From UBA6019 sp035535055 (GTDB lineage: Bacteria > Chloroflexota > Dormibacteria > Dormibacterales > Dormibacteraceae), in assembly GCA_035535055.1 (NCBI GenBank), contig DATLQT010000011.1, forward strand, positions 1 through 34,391: a stretch of 34,391 nt of DNA. The letters run 5' to 3'. The notes beneath the pieces were generated by a model that made no database searches, was not told where the DNA came from, and saw only the letters and a program-made list of their open reading frames with translations. The translations under genes were made by a program, and so were the position numbers. Below are positions 8,124-17,872 of the stretch, in pieces (the stretch's first letter is position 1; every line of letters begins with the position of its first letter).

Positions 8124-9311
8124 CTACCGGTAGGCCGGGATGCCGGTGATCGCCTCGCCCAGCACCAGGGTGTGGACCTCGCTGGTGCCCTCGTAGGTGA
8201 GGACCGACTCCAGGTTGTTGATGTGCCGGATCACGGGGTACTCGAGGGTGATCCCGTTGGCGCCGAGGATGGTCCGCGCCGACCGGCCGATCTCGAGTGC
8301 CTCGCGGACGTTGTTCAGCTTGCCGAAGGAGACGTGCTGGGGGGTCAGCCGGCCCTCGTCCTTCATCCGGCCGAGATGATAGGCAAGGAGGGCCGACTTG
8401 TTGAGCTCGAGCAGCATGTTCACCAACTTCTCCTGGGTGAGCTGGAAGGACCCGATCGGCTTCCCGAACTGATGGCGCGTCTTCGAGTACTCGAGCGCGC
8501 ACTCATAGCAGGCGCGGGCGGCGCCGACGGTGCCCCAGAGGATCCCGTAACGGGCCTCGTTGAGGCAGGAGAGCGGGCCCTTCATCCCGGTCACGCCGGG
8601 CAGGAGAGCCGACCCCGGTAGCCGCACGTCTTCGAGGATCAGCTCCGAGGTGACCGAGGCGCGGAGCGACAGCTTCTTGTGGATGTCGCGGGTCGTGTAG
8701 CCCTTGGTGCCGCGCGGGACGATGAAGCCCCGGACGCCGTCCTCGGCCCGCGCCCAGACCACCGCCAGGTCGGCGATGCCGCCGTTGGTGATCCAGAGCT
8801 TGTTGCCGTTGAGGATCCAGTCCGAGCCGGAGCGGCGGGCCGACGTCCGCATCGAGGCGGGGTCGGAGCCGGCGTCGGGCTCGGTGAGGCCGAAGCAACC
8901 GATCGCCTCGCCGGCCGCCATCTTGGGCAGCCACTCCTGCTTCTGCTCCTCGGAGCCGTAGCTCCAGATCGGGAACATCGCCAGCGAGCCCTGGACCGAG
9001 ACGAAGGAGCGGAAGCCGCTGTCGCCCGCCTCCAGTTCCAGGCAGGCGACGCCGTAACTGGTCGCCGAGGCGCCGAGGCAGCCGTAGCCCTCGAGGTGCA
9101 TGCCGAGCAGGCCGAGCCGCCCCAGCTCGGGCGCGACCTCCTTTGGGAAGTGGCCGTTCTCGAACCAGTCCTCGATGCCGGGCAGGACCCGGTCGTGGAC
9201 GAACTTGCGGACCGTGTCCCGGACCATCCGCTCCTCATCGCCGAGGAGGCGGTCGATCTCGAGGAAGTCGCGGGGGTTGATCTCCGTCCGGGCCGGAGCC
9301 AGCTTGGCCAT
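8124..9311 (-). CDS. acyl-CoA dehydrogenase, glutaryl-CoA dehydrogenase type
   Basis: FAD enzyme of 395 residues, full length. The signatures favour glutaryl-CoA dehydrogenase over ordinary fatty acyl-CoA dehydrogenases. They are FRSFVSVQGSLAM with Arg101 (matching the Arg that holds the glutaryl carboxylate), IWSYGSEEQKQEWLP, CFGLTEPDAGSDP for FAD, and the C-terminal TYEGTSEVHTLVLGEAITG with Glu374 as catalytic base. If it acts like the family, it oxidises and decarboxylates glutaryl-CoA to crotonyl-CoA, which the adjacent enoyl-CoA hydratase could take on. The start ATG 9311 lies four bases after the hydratase stop. Substrate assignment is inference from residues. Confidence 0.88.
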   Translation of the reverse strand: MAKLAPARTEINPRDFLEIDRLLGDEERMVRDTVRKFVHDRVLPGIEDWFENGHFPKEVAPELGRLGLLGMHLEGYGCLGASATSYGVACLELEAGDSGFRSFVSVQGSLAMFPIWSYGSEEQKQEWLPKMAAGEAIGCFGLTEPDAGSDPASMRTSARRSGSDWILNGNKLWITNGGIADLAVVWARAEDGVRGFIVPRGTKGYTTRDIHKKLSLRASVTSELILEDVRLPGSALLPGVTGMKGPLSCLNEARYGILWGTVGAARACYECALEYSKTRHQFGKPIGSFQLTQEKLVNMLLELNKSALLAYHLGRMKDEGRLTPQHVSFGKLNNVREALEIGRSARTILGANGITLEYPVIRHINNLESVLTYEGTSEVHTLVLGEAITGIPAYR

Positions 9312-9315
9312 CCGC

Positions 9316-10116
9316 CTACCTACCTTTGAACTCAGGTTCTTGCTTGCTAAGGAAGCTCATGATCCCGATCACAGCATCCTCGCTCAGCGCCGCTTTGGCA
9401 AAGTTACGGGCTTCGATCTCAAGTCCCTCGGCCAGCGGGCGGTCCATCCCCCGGTTGACGGCGTCCTTGGCGAGGCCAAGCGCACGGGTGGCCGCCTTCG
9501 CCAGCCGGCCGGCCAGTTCGGCGACCGTCTTGTCCAGATCCTCGGGGGCCACCGCCCTGCTCACCAGCCCCACCGCCTGCGCCTCTCTTGCGCCGAGGCG
9601 GGTGCCCTCGAGGATCATGGGCAACGCGCGCGCCTTGCCGATGAGCCGCGGCAGCCGCTGGGTCCCGCCGGCGCCGGGGATGATGCCAAGTGGGGTCTCC
9701 GACTGGCCGATCCGGGAACGGCCGTCCTCGACCATGACGCGGTAGTCGCAGCAGAGGGCCAGCTCACAGCCGCCGCCGAGGGCATGGCCGTTGATGCGCG
9801 CGATCACCGGCTTGGGGCAGGCCTCGATGTCGTTGAAGCCCTTCTGCAGGCGGAGCGTCATCTCGGCGACCTGCTCCTCCGCGTCCGGCGCCTCGCGGTC
9901 CAATCCGCCCATCGAGGTCAGGTCGGCGCCGACCGAGAAGTACTTCTCGTACTCGCTGGCCAGCACCACGACGCGGACCGACTCGTCCGCGCCGAGCTCG
10001 CGGAAGGCGGCCGAGAGCTCCTCGACCAGGTCGCTCGCGATGCCGTTGTTGCCCTTCCGGTGCATGACGACGGTGGCGACCGGGCCGTCGCGCCTGATGT
10101 CGAGACATTCACCCAT
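9316..10116 (-). CDS. enoyl-CoA hydratase/isomerase family protein
   Basis: Crotonase-fold protein of 266 residues, normal length. Both catalytic glutamates of enoyl-CoA hydratase are present: Glu118 in GGGCELAL and Glu140 in IGQSETPLGIIPGAGGTQR. The oxyanion-hole segments are FSVGADLTSM near residue 60 and NGHALGGGCEL. It should hydrate 2-enoyl-CoA to 3-hydroxyacyl-CoA. The ATG at 10116 lies five bases from the SDR stop, and the acyl-CoA dehydrogenase follows four bases after it, forming a tight beta-oxidation block. The name is certain at family level; chain length preference is not visible. Confidence 0.93.
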   Translation of the reverse strand: MGECLDIRRDGPVATVVMHRKGNNGIASDLVEELSAAFRELGADESVRVVVLASEYEKYFSVGADLTSMGGLDREAPDAEEQVAEMTLRLQKGFNDIEACPKPVIARINGHALGGGCELALCCDYRVMVEDGRSRIGQSETPLGIIPGAGGTQRLPRLIGKARALPMILEGTRLGAREAQAVGLVSRAVAPEDLDKTVAELAGRLAKAATRALGLAKDAVNRGMDRPLAEGLEIEARNFAKAALSEDAVIGIMSFLSKQEPEFKGR

Positions 10117-10121
10117 GCCGG

Positions 10122-10961
10122 TCAGGCCGTGAAGAGGGGAATGCCGCCGGCGATCTCCAGCGCGACGCCGGTGATGTAGCCGGCCTCGTCGGAGCAGAGG
10201 AAGGCGATCGCGTTGGCGATGTCGGAAGGTTCCCCGAAGCGCTTGAACACCGTCCTCGCCCTGAACCGCTCGTAGATCGGGGTGTCGAAAGCCTGCCTGG
10301 CCGCCTCACTGCCGATGATCCCCGGCACGATCGCGTTGGCCGTGATGTTGTTGCGGCCACCCTCCAGCGCGCAGGTCTTGGCGAGGCCGATCACCGCGGC
10401 CTTGGTCGCCGAGTAGGACGCCTGGCCGAACCCGCCCAGCGTGCCGGCGACCGACGACATGAAGATGATCCGGCCGAAGTTACCGTCGACCATGTACGGC
10501 CACGCCTCCTTGGTGCAGTTGAACGCTCCCGTGAGGTTGACCTTGAGGTCGCGGTCCCAGAGCTCGTAGCTCTGCTTGGGGATCGGAGCCACGTGGTCGA
10601 GGGTGGCCGCGTTGTTGATCAGGATGTCGATCCGGCCAAACTCCTCTTTGACCTTGGCCATCGTCTCCCGGACCTGGTCGCGGTTGGTCACGTCCATCTT
10701 GATCGCCAGCGACCTGCGGCCCAGGGCGCGGATCTCCTCCGCGGTCTGGTTGGAGTGCACCCAGCCGGCGCTCACGGCGGCCTGGGCGAGGAAGCTGCCG
10801 GATTCCTCGGCGGTCTTCTGGAGGTCGGGGTCGTCCTCGACCAGGATGTCGGTGATGACGACGTCGGCGCCGGCGCGGGCGAGGGTCAGGGCGTCCTCGC
10901 GCCCGAGGCCGCGGGAGGCCCCGGTCACGACGGCGACCTTGCCGGAGAGATCGAACGGCAT
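10122..10961 (-). CDS. short-chain dehydrogenase/reductase (FabG-like)
   Basis: Rossmann-fold oxidoreductase of 279 residues. It has the cofactor motif TGASRGLG at 13-20, Asp38 at the end of strand two, NNAA at 116-119, and the catalytic Ser169/170, Tyr183 and Lys187 (YSATK). An acidic and Ser/Ala-rich insertion of about 30 residues (43-75) follows strand two and makes it longer than FabG. The operon position suggests a 3-hydroxyacyl-CoA or 3-oxoacyl reductase step. The start ATG 10961 has GGAGG about 12 bases upstream. The 52-base gap to the upstream MaoC gene is the largest in this gene block. Confidence 0.9.
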   Translation of the reverse strand: MPFDLSGKVAVVTGASRGLGREDALTLARAGADVVITDILVEDDPDLQKTAEESGSFLAQAAVSAGWVHSNQTAEEIRALGRRSLAIKMDVTNRDQVRETMAKVKEEFGRIDILINNAATLDHVAPIPKQSYELWDRDLKVNLTGAFNCTKEAWPYMVDGNFGRIIFMSSVAGTLGGFGQASYSATKAAVIGLAKTCALEGGRNNITANAIVPGIIGSEAARQAFDTPIYERFRARTVFKRFGEPSDIANAIAFLCSDEAGYITGVALEIAGGIPLFTA

Positions 10962-11013
10962 TCGAAAAACTACCTCCTCGAAATTTGGGCGGTGGCGGGC
11001 GGGGTCGGAGGCG

Positions 11014-11394
11014 TCAGGCGGTCAGTTCCGCCAGCGCCTTGGTCAGCACCCTCTCGCCCTTCTGGTTCTGGGCTTCGAGCTCGAGCCGGACAAGGTTGCC
11101 CGATGCCTCGGCGACCCGCCCGCTGAAGGTGATCACATCGCCGGGCAGGACCATGCCCGAGAAGCGGCAGCGAAGCTTGCGGAGCCGCCGGTGGTCCCCG
11201 GCGTAGGCGACCACGAAGTTGGCCAGCTGCGCCATGCCCAGCATCCCGTGCGCGATCACCCCCGGCAGGCCGGCGGCCCGGGCCGCATGGTCGTCGAGGT
11301 GGATCGGGTTGTGGTCGCCGGAGGCCTCCGCGTAGGCGGCGATCTGCTCCCGCGTCACCCTCCAGGTGAAGGGCTCGAGCTCGCCCTGACTCAA
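11014..11394 (-). CDS. MaoC-like (3R)-hydroxyacyl dehydratase, catalytic (HadB-like) subunit
   Basis: Single hot-dog domain of 126 residues carrying the R-hydratase motif: YAEASGDHNPIHLDD with Asp27 and His32 as the catalytic pair, then GLPGVIAHGML. It dehydrates or hydrates R-3-hydroxyacyl thioesters. The start is TTG 11394, overlapping the previous gene's stop as TTGA. The pairing with a non-catalytic MaoC_N-type gene just upstream matches the HadA-HadB heterodimer of mycobacterial FAS-II. Here it sits in front of a catabolic-looking SDR/crotonase/acyl-CoA dehydrogenase set, so the direction of the reaction is unclear. Confidence 0.87.
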   Translation of the reverse strand: MSQGELEPFTWRVTREQIAAYAEASGDHNPIHLDDHAARAAGLPGVIAHGMLGMAQLANFVVAYAGDHRRLRKLRCRFSGMVLPGDVITFSGRVAEASGNLVRLELEAQNQKGERVLTKALAELTA

Positions 11395-11774
11395 CCGCGG
11401 ATCACATTGACCATCCGGGATCCGCAGAGCGGACTGCCATCGGAGGTGACTGCGGTCGCATAGGTCAAAAATCGCAGATTCCGGCGGTCGACGTCTTCCT
11501 CGACGGTGCCGGTGGCGATGACCTGGTCGCCCACCTCGGGGTGGTGCTCCCAGGTGAACTCCTGCTCCGAGTGGAGCAGATGGGCGAAGTCGACCGCGGC
11601 CTCGGGGTCGCCGTAGAGCTGCACCGCCGTCGCGAAGAGCGCGTAGACCGCCGCGTAGGTCGGCGGCACGCCGGCGTCGGGATCGGCGCCGATCGCCTCG
11701 GCAAAGGCGCGGACGTGCGCCTCCTCGATCCCGATCTTCACCGGTGGGTAGCTCTTGCCGACGATTTCGCTCAT
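11391..11774 (-). CDS. MaoC_N-type hydratase subunit (HadA-like)
   Basis: 127 residues resembling the N-terminal MaoC half. It opens VGKSYPPVKIGIEEAHVRAFAEAIG, follows with PPTYAAVYALFATAVQL, and then has the LLHSEQEFTWEHHPEVGDQV stretch shared with HadA/HadC and UPF0336 proteins. It lacks the Asp/His pair of the catalytic partner, as expected for the substrate-binding subunit. The start ATG 11774 overlaps the upstream small gene's TGA (ATGA), and its stop overlaps the HadB-like start, so three genes are translationally chained. Confidence 0.83.
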   Translation of the reverse strand: MSEIVGKSYPPVKIGIEEAHVRAFAEAIGADPDAGVPPTYAAVYALFATAVQLYGDPEAAVDFAHLLHSEQEFTWEHHPEVGDQVIATGTVEEDVDRRNLRFLTYATAVTSDGSPLCGSRMVNVIRG

Positions 11775-11968
11775 GCCGTTCCTCCGCCGATGACCCCGTA
11801 GACCTCTATGTCCCGCTTTTTGGCCTCGGCCTCGTCGCGGTCCTCGAAGAACATGAAGTGGCCCTTGCCGTGCAGGTAGTAGCCGCCGCCCTCGTCGCGC
11901 GTCACCTTGAGGTAGGCGAGGTCAACGTCGTACACCTGGCCGGAGGGCGAGACCCTGAGCAGCGTCAC
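11771..11968 (-). CDS. small conserved-looking protein, 65 aa
   Basis: A short charged soluble protein. The start is placed at GTG 11968: the frame is open further upstream, but that part lies inside the transglutaminase gene, which ends at 11982. The product has a beta-strand pattern (SGQVYDVDLAYLKVTRDEGGGYYLHGKGHFMFF) and an acidic/basic helix (EDRDEAEAKKRDIEV). It is coupled by ATGA to the HadA-like gene. No family recognised. Its position bridges the cell-envelope and fatty-acyl gene sets, so the two may share one transcript. Confidence 0.6.
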   Translation of the reverse strand: MTLLRVSPSGQVYDVDLAYLKVTRDEGGGYYLHGKGHFMFFEDRDEAEAKKRDIEVYGVIGGGTA

Positions 11969-11981
11969 GATGACGCTCAGC

Positions 11982-14408
11982 CTAGAAGGCGGGGCGCAAG
12001 CGGTCCACCAGTTTGCGGAGCAGCGCCGGTCGGACCTGTTCCCAACGCGCGACGACCAGCGCCGCCGCGGGCCGCACCGCGGAGGCGGGCGCGTAGGCGG
12101 CGACGGTGAAGCTCTCGGCCAGGTCGCGGAGGGGTTTGGCCGCCTCGGGGTAGGCCGCCCCCAGCCGGCGACCGAACTCGTTCGGCGTCTCACCGGGCGG
12201 CCCCTCGACCCCGGCGAGCCGGCTCAGGAGCAGGAGGCGCTTCCAGACCAGAGTGGCCGTCCGGGGTCGGAGGAAGCGCGAGCCGGCGAAGAGGAGCAGG
12301 GCTCCCAGCGCGAGCAGCGCCAGCGGGACCAGCGCCCAGTAGGGGAACCCGCCCCGGCTGCCGAGGGGACCGGCCAGGTTGGGGACGGCGCTGCCCGCCA
12401 GGTCTTTGATCCCAGTCTTCGAGACGCCGGTGGCGGGAACCAGCCCTCCGGTGTCCTCGCCCGACGCGCAGTTGTCGCGGTTGCAGTTGACGGGCGCCTG
12501 TGCGCGCGCGATCGGGAAGTAGGTGCCGTCCGGGGTGGGCTCGAAGGTTATCCAACCGAAGTTCGGGAAGTAGGCCTCGACCCAGGTGTGGGCGTCCGAT
12601 TCCCTAACCACGTACTCCTTCAGCTTGGCGTCGTAGGTCCCGGGCCCGAAGCCGTTGACCAGCCGGGAGGGGATGCCCTCGGCGCGCAGCATGTCTCCCA
12701 TGGCGGTGGCGAAGTACTCGCAGTAGCCCTGCTTGGAGTCGAAGAGGAAGCTCTGCAGGGGGTCGGTCGAAGCGTCCTTGGGCGGGGGCGGCGTCAGCGT
12801 GTAGTGGTAGTTGGTCCGCAGGTAGGTCTCTATGGCGGCCGCCTTGTCGTAGTTGTCGGGGATTCCGGCCGTCACCTGGTCCGCCAGGCCCTTGATCAGC
12901 AGCGCGGTCGGCGAGGACGCGCCGCTGGCGGGGATGACCGTGATGGTGTTGGTGGTCCGCCCGGGGCGCGCGGTCCCGCTCGAAGTGAAGGCGGGGGTGC
13001 TGGTCAGGCCCGGATAGCTCAGGTAGGGCTGGATCCAGGTGGGGTAGCCGACCCCCGCGCTTCGAAGCTGGTCCTCGGTCGGGTTCGGGTAATCGACGGT
13101 GACCTTGTACTGGCCGGCCGAGCTCGCCGGATGGGAGCTGACGACCCGGTCGACCGATCCGAAGACGGGGTCGGCGGTGGCCTTGTAGCTTTCGACCGCC
13201 ACCGTGTCCCGGTCGGTCTTCTCGAGCTGGCCGGGATAGAAGAGAAGGTCAGGCGCCACAGCCGGCGGTCGCAGCATGCTGACGGTCAAAGTGGACGTCA
13301 GCTGGTCTTGGAGCCCGGTATCCCGGTAGGGCAGGGTCGAGTTGCGGGCGACGAAGAACTGGAAGCCGAACGGGTTGTTGAGGAACGCCCACTGGTTGGA
13401 GCGGACCCCGTTCTGGAGGTTGACGCCCCGGAAGTAGCGCGGCCCCGAGTACTGGCCGCTGTAGGTGTACTCGAAGACCACGGCCGTCGACTTCTTGAGG
13501 GCTCCGTTGAGCCCGGCGTCGAGCGAGAAGCCGGTCGAAAAGCTGGCCGCACCGCCGCGCCCGACATCGACCGGGTGGTTGAGGTTCTGCTGGAATTGCG
13601 CCCAGCTCTGGAAGACGCCGTTCTCGAGGTTGACGGTCTGGTCCTCGTAGGTCAAGGGGGGCACGAAGATGGCCAGCAGCATCACGCCGGCGGTTGCCGC
13701 GACACCCGTTTCCCAGAAGTCCCAGCGCGAGTCCGAGCTGAGGCGGAGCCCACTTTTGAGCGCGGCCAAAAGGGAGGATCGGTAGCCGTTCCAGAGCAGC
13801 AGCGCGATCGTCAGCACGAGGAAGTAGATGGTGTTGGCGTTCTGCTCGTCGGAGGAGTTGAGGACGTTGGTCGCGAAGACCGCCGCGCCCGGAAAGAGGC
13901 CGAGAAGCGGCCGCCGCCAGCGGATCGTGCACCAGGCGAGCCAGCCGCCGACGACCCAGAAGGCGACGCAACCGAGGAACAGCAGGAGGGTCGTGTCGAC
14001 GTCGGAATCGGTTCCCGCGATCGCGTTGACCCAGGTTGCCGGGTTGGGCAGCCCGTAGGGAAGGCCCGGGTGGGCGGCTCGCAGCGCGGCGGCGTTGAGG
14101 TACCAGGGCAGCACCGCCGCTCCGACGCCCCCCAACGGCAGCGCCACCCAGCTCGGGATGAACCGGAGCAGCGCCAGCACCGTCATCACCACCACCCCGA
14201 GCGCGGCGACGCCGGGGAGGATCTCGGAGCCCTTCACCCACTGCATGGTCACCGTCGCGGCCGCCACCACCAGGGTCAGCAGGAGGACCAGCGCCACCGA
14301 TGGCAGCTCCGCCGTGGCGAGCCACGCCCTGAGCGCTCGCAGGGCGCGCGCGCTGGTGCTGGCGGCGGTCACCTCGAGGGCCGCCTCGCTAGACCAGGCG
14401 GACCGCAT
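11982..14408 (-). CDS. TgpA-type transmembrane transglutaminase-like protein
   Basis: 808 residues. The N-terminal ~220 residues contain five or six membrane helices (e.g. VALVLLLTLVVAAATV, ILPGVAALGVVVMTVLALL). A large extracytoplasmic region follows, with the transglutaminase/protease triad: Cys near residue 562 in QGYCEYFATAM, His near 607 in DAHTWVEAYFP, and Asp shortly after in FEPTPDG. A last helix (YWALVPLALLALGALLLFAG, ~700-720) leads to a cytoplasmic C-terminal domain. This is the TgpA/DUF3488-DUF4129 layout. The ATG at 14408 overlaps the DUF58 gene by 20 bases; GTG 14372 is an alternative. It forms an operon with DUF58 and MoxR, the usual trio; its substrate in these bacteria is unknown. 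Confidence 0.9.
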   Translation of the reverse strand: MRSAWSSEAALEVTAASTSARALRALRAWLATAELPSVALVLLLTLVVAAATVTMQWVKGSEILPGVAALGVVVMTVLALLRFIPSWVALPLGGVGAAVLPWYLNAAALRAAHPGLPYGLPNPATWVNAIAGTDSDVDTTLLLFLGCVAFWVVGGWLAWCTIRWRRPLLGLFPGAAVFATNVLNSSDEQNANTIYFLVLTIALLLWNGYRSSLLAALKSGLRLSSDSRWDFWETGVAATAGVMLLAIFVPPLTYEDQTVNLENGVFQSWAQFQQNLNHPVDVGRGGAASFSTGFSLDAGLNGALKKSTAVVFEYTYSGQYSGPRYFRGVNLQNGVRSNQWAFLNNPFGFQFFVARNSTLPYRDTGLQDQLTSTLTVSMLRPPAVAPDLLFYPGQLEKTDRDTVAVESYKATADPVFGSVDRVVSSHPASSAGQYKVTVDYPNPTEDQLRSAGVGYPTWIQPYLSYPGLTSTPAFTSSGTARPGRTTNTITVIPASGASSPTALLIKGLADQVTAGIPDNYDKAAAIETYLRTNYHYTLTPPPPKDASTDPLQSFLFDSKQGYCEYFATAMGDMLRAEGIPSRLVNGFGPGTYDAKLKEYVVRESDAHTWVEAYFPNFGWITFEPTPDGTYFPIARAQAPVNCNRDNCASGEDTGGLVPATGVSKTGIKDLAGSAVPNLAGPLGSRGGFPYWALVPLALLALGALLLFAGSRFLRPRTATLVWKRLLLLSRLAGVEGPPGETPNEFGRRLGAAYPEAAKPLRDLAESFTVAAYAPASAVRPAAALVVARWEQVRPALLRKLVDRLRPAF

Positions 14409-15571
14409 TCCTGGTTCTCATGAGGCGGCTGAAATCGTCTCCGCGGCGGACGACGAAGAGCTCGACGTCGGTGTGGAGGTCAAAGGTCAGGTGAGGCTCG
14501 GCAGCGCCGAAGCTCGCCGCGTCGATGTAGAAGGCGACCCGGGAGGTCCTTTTTTGGGGGAGCGCCTCGAGGAGGCGGAGCCAGGTCGCGTCGGCACTCG
14601 GCGTGATCACCGCGAGCATCCGGCCGGGCAGGCGGCGGACCCGATCCCAGACCTGTGGCGAGCTGATCGCAAGCTCGCCGTCGGCCTGGGCGACGGCGAG
14701 GTATTCGAGCAGTGCGCGCTCGAGCCGGAGGGCCCGGTGCGGCGTCAGCACCGTGCCGCGGCTGTCGTTGGTTATGAGCCCGACCTGTCTCCCCTGGCTG
14801 TGGACCTGGGCATTGATGGAGGCGGCCAGGCTGATCGCGTATTCCAGGGTCGACTCCTCGCCCTTGCCGTGATGCACCGAGCGCTGGAGGTCGAGCAGGA
14901 TCAGCAGGTCGGAGGTGAGCGGCTGCTCGAAGGTCTTCGACACCAGGTGGCCGTACTTGTTAGAGAGCTTCCAGTGGATCCGGCCCAGGGAGTCGCCCTC
15001 GGCGTAGTCCCGGACGCCGCTCGTCTCCGGCGGGTAGTCGGCCCAGGCCGCGGAGAGCAGCCGAGCGTCGCCGGAGTGCTGTTCGGCGGGCATCACGAAC
15101 TCGGGCATCGGCCGGATCCGCGGATAGACGAGCACTTTGTGGCGCTCGTTGAGCCGGGTCTCGCGGCTGAAGAGGCCGAAGGGCTCTTGGACCTTCACCC
15201 GGGTCGGGCCGAAGGTGAGCCATCCCCGCTGGCGGTAGACGCCCCTGTGGGTCCAGGTCACGGGATCGCCGAGCGAGACGACCCTGCCCGGCTGGTAGCC
15301 GGGGATCTCGCTCAGGTCGCGGATCTCGACCCAGGGCGCCGGCACCCAGCCGACCTTCTGCGCCGTGAACGACTCCTCGAAGGCCTCCCCGACCGTCGGG
15401 GTCCCGGTGTCGATGCGGCGCGTGACCCGGATCTGGCGGACCACCTGGCGGGGCCAGAAGTAGGCGAGCAAATAGACCAGGGCGAGCCCGTAGACCAGGA
15501 CGTAGGCGGCCCTGATCGCGGTCAGGTAGGCGAAGAGCAGCAGGACCAGGAGGCCGGCGGCGAGAAGGAGC

Positions 15572-15579
<8 letters not shown>
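14389..15579 (-). CDS. DUF58 (vWA-like) membrane-anchored protein
   Basis: 396 residues. Two N-terminal membrane helices (LLLAAGLLVLLLFAYLTAI and AYVLVYGLALVYLLAYFW) are followed by a beta-rich region, and then the DUF58 signature GVRDYAEGDSLGRIHWKLSN, continuing LVSKTFEQPLTSDLLILLDL, which has the vWA-like strand and Asp. DUF58 proteins work with a MoxR AAA+ ATPase and often a TgpA protein, exactly as here. I use ATG 15579; a GTG one codon upstream is also possible. It overlaps both neighbours by a few bases, so the trio is coupled. Confidence 0.9.
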
Positions 15580-16552
<973 letters not shown>

Positions 16553-16682
16553 CGATCGCCCCCCAGCACTTCCCGCATTATGCGAAATCGCGGCTCGGCC
16601 CGCCATTTCCCATTCAGCGCTCCTCCGGAGCGGGACCCAAGGGGGCTCTGACCGCTTTGTTCGACGCCTGTCGTCTGTCTGT

Positions 16683-16712
16683 TTGACACCCCGGATGCGC
16701 GTCTGATAGCCT
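16683..16712 (+). promoter_or_regulatory. promoter of the LysM-CHAP gene
   Basis: A perfect TTGACA (16683-16688), an 18-base spacer and TAGCCT (16707-16712). The expected start point is near 16719, five bases before the GTG of the LysM-CHAP gene, so the transcript would be almost leaderless if that GTG is used. A short perfect hairpin CCCCG-CTA-CGGGG (16731-16743) follows just inside the frame. Confidence 0.55.
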
Positions 16713-16723
16713 TCCGGGCGTTC

Positions 16724-17734
16724 GTGGGCTCCCCGCTACGGGGGGTCCGCACCGACAGCCGGAAAGCGGGGGTAGTTTTTCAACTGACGGTTATTAGCCG
16801 TTACCTTACGCACGCCGTCGTGCTGGTCATCGTCCTGATGGTCTCCGGCTACGCGTCGGTCAACCGCCCGCTTCCCATGCAGCTGGGCGGCATCCACACC
16901 GACGCCAACGCCCTGGTGATGAACCAGGGCGGCGACGTCTCCAACTTCTACCTCGGCCGGCTCGGCACCATCGTCAAGCCGCTTTCGATCCCCCTCTCGG
17001 CTCCGATCGCGCACACGCCGACCATCTACACGGTCTCGGGCAATGATGACCTCAACAAGATCGCCGCCAGGTTCGGGGTGACCGTCGCCGAGATCCGCTG
17101 GTCGAACCCGATCCTGAGCGACACCGACAGGGTCACCGACGGCGTCAAGCTCTACGTCCCGCCCGTCCACGGCATCGTCGCCACCGTCCACAACGGCGAT
17201 ACCGTCGACTCCCTGGCCTCCTACTACCACGTGGCCAGCCAGTCGATCATCGACTTCAACTGGATCCGTACCGACCCGGCCGCCCTGCCCCAGGGCATGG
17301 TCCTGATCATCCCCAACGGCCGTGGTCCGCAGCTGACGATCACGAACTACGCCGCCCCCGGCCTGGTCCGGGCAGCCGGCCCCTACCAGATCACCCTCGG
17401 CGCGCCCATCGGCCCCTACGTGAACCCCCGCTTCCCCTGGGGCTGGTGCACCTGGTACGTCTCGACCCGGTTCAACGTCACCTGGATGGGCGACGCCTAT
17501 CAGTGGTACGGCAACGCCCAGGCCCAGGGGTACCCCGTCGGCTCGGTCCCCGAGGCCGGATCGATCATGGTCACCTGGGAGAGCGGCCTCGGCCACGTCG
17601 CCTACGTCGAGTCGGTCAACCCGGACGGCAGCTGGTTGGTTTCCGAGGCCAACTACAAAGGGTTTGGGATCACCGACCAGCGCCTGATCAAGCCGGGTCA
17701 GGTCCCGCTCATCGGCTTCATCTACCCGAAGTAG
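16724..17734 (+). CDS. secreted LysM-LysM-CHAP cell-wall hydrolase/amidase
   Basis: 336 residues. A basic N-region is followed by a signal/anchor helix (about 23-44, AVVLVIVLMVSGYAS). LysM 1 lies at ~101-147 (YTVSGNDDLNKIAARFGVT) and LysM 2 at ~152-198 (ATVHNGDTVDSLASYYHV); these bind peptidoglycan. A CHAP domain at ~235-336 has Cys242 in GWCTWYV, His291 in GHVAYVE and Asn310 in SEANY. CHAP enzymes cut peptide or amide bonds in the wall. The GTG 16724 start is uncertain: no ATG/GTG/TTG in frame lies between it and the membrane helix, so the ~22-residue basic leader seems to be translated. A bidirectional terminator candidate follows. Confidence 0.88.
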   Translation: MGSPLRGVRTDSRKAGVVFQLTVISRYLTHAVVLVIVLMVSGYASVNRPLPMQLGGIHTDANALVMNQGGDVSNFYLGRLGTIVKPLSIPLSAPIAHTPTIYTVSGNDDLNKIAARFGVTVAEIRWSNPILSDTDRVTDGVKLYVPPVHGIVATVHNGDTVDSLASYYHVASQSIIDFNWIRTDPAALPQGMVLIIPNGRGPQLTITNYAAPGLVRAAGPYQITLGAPIGPYVNPRFPWGWCTWYVSTRFNVTWMGDAYQWYGNAQAQGYPVGSVPEAGSIMVTWESGLGHVAYVESVNPDGSWLVSEANYKGFGITDQRLIKPGQVPLIGFIYPK

Positions 17735-17742
17735 AGGGTGCC

Positions 17743-17762
17743 AGAGGGGCTGGCCCCCCTCT
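17743..17762. terminator. stem-loop between convergent genes
   Basis: AGAGGGG (17743-17749) and CCCCTCT (17756-17762) form a perfect 7-bp stem with a six-base loop, just after the LysM-CHAP stop. A short T-containing tail follows. It faces the convergent pentapeptide-repeat gene, whose stop is ~110 bases further on. No long T run, so its strength is uncertain. Confidence 0.5.
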
Positions 17763-17872
17763 TTCGGACCTCCCTTCTCGGCACCAGGCGTGGTGTCGCT
17801 TATGAACCAACCAACCGGCCGGGATCGACCCGGCCTGCCCGCCACGCCGACCTCTTGGCGATGCCGGCGGCA

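Noticed and set aside
11970..14423. Long plus-strand open frame of about 800 codons opposite the transglutaminase gene
   Set aside because: It is rich in Arg, Gly, Asp and Gln without domain motifs and exactly mirrors the TgpA gene; typical antisense frame in GC-rich DNA.
16724..16800. Cyclic-di-AMP riboswitch before the LysM-CHAP gene
   Set aside because: The space between the predicted start point (about 16719) and the frame is far too short for that fold, and no consensus block is present; only a small hairpin is visible.
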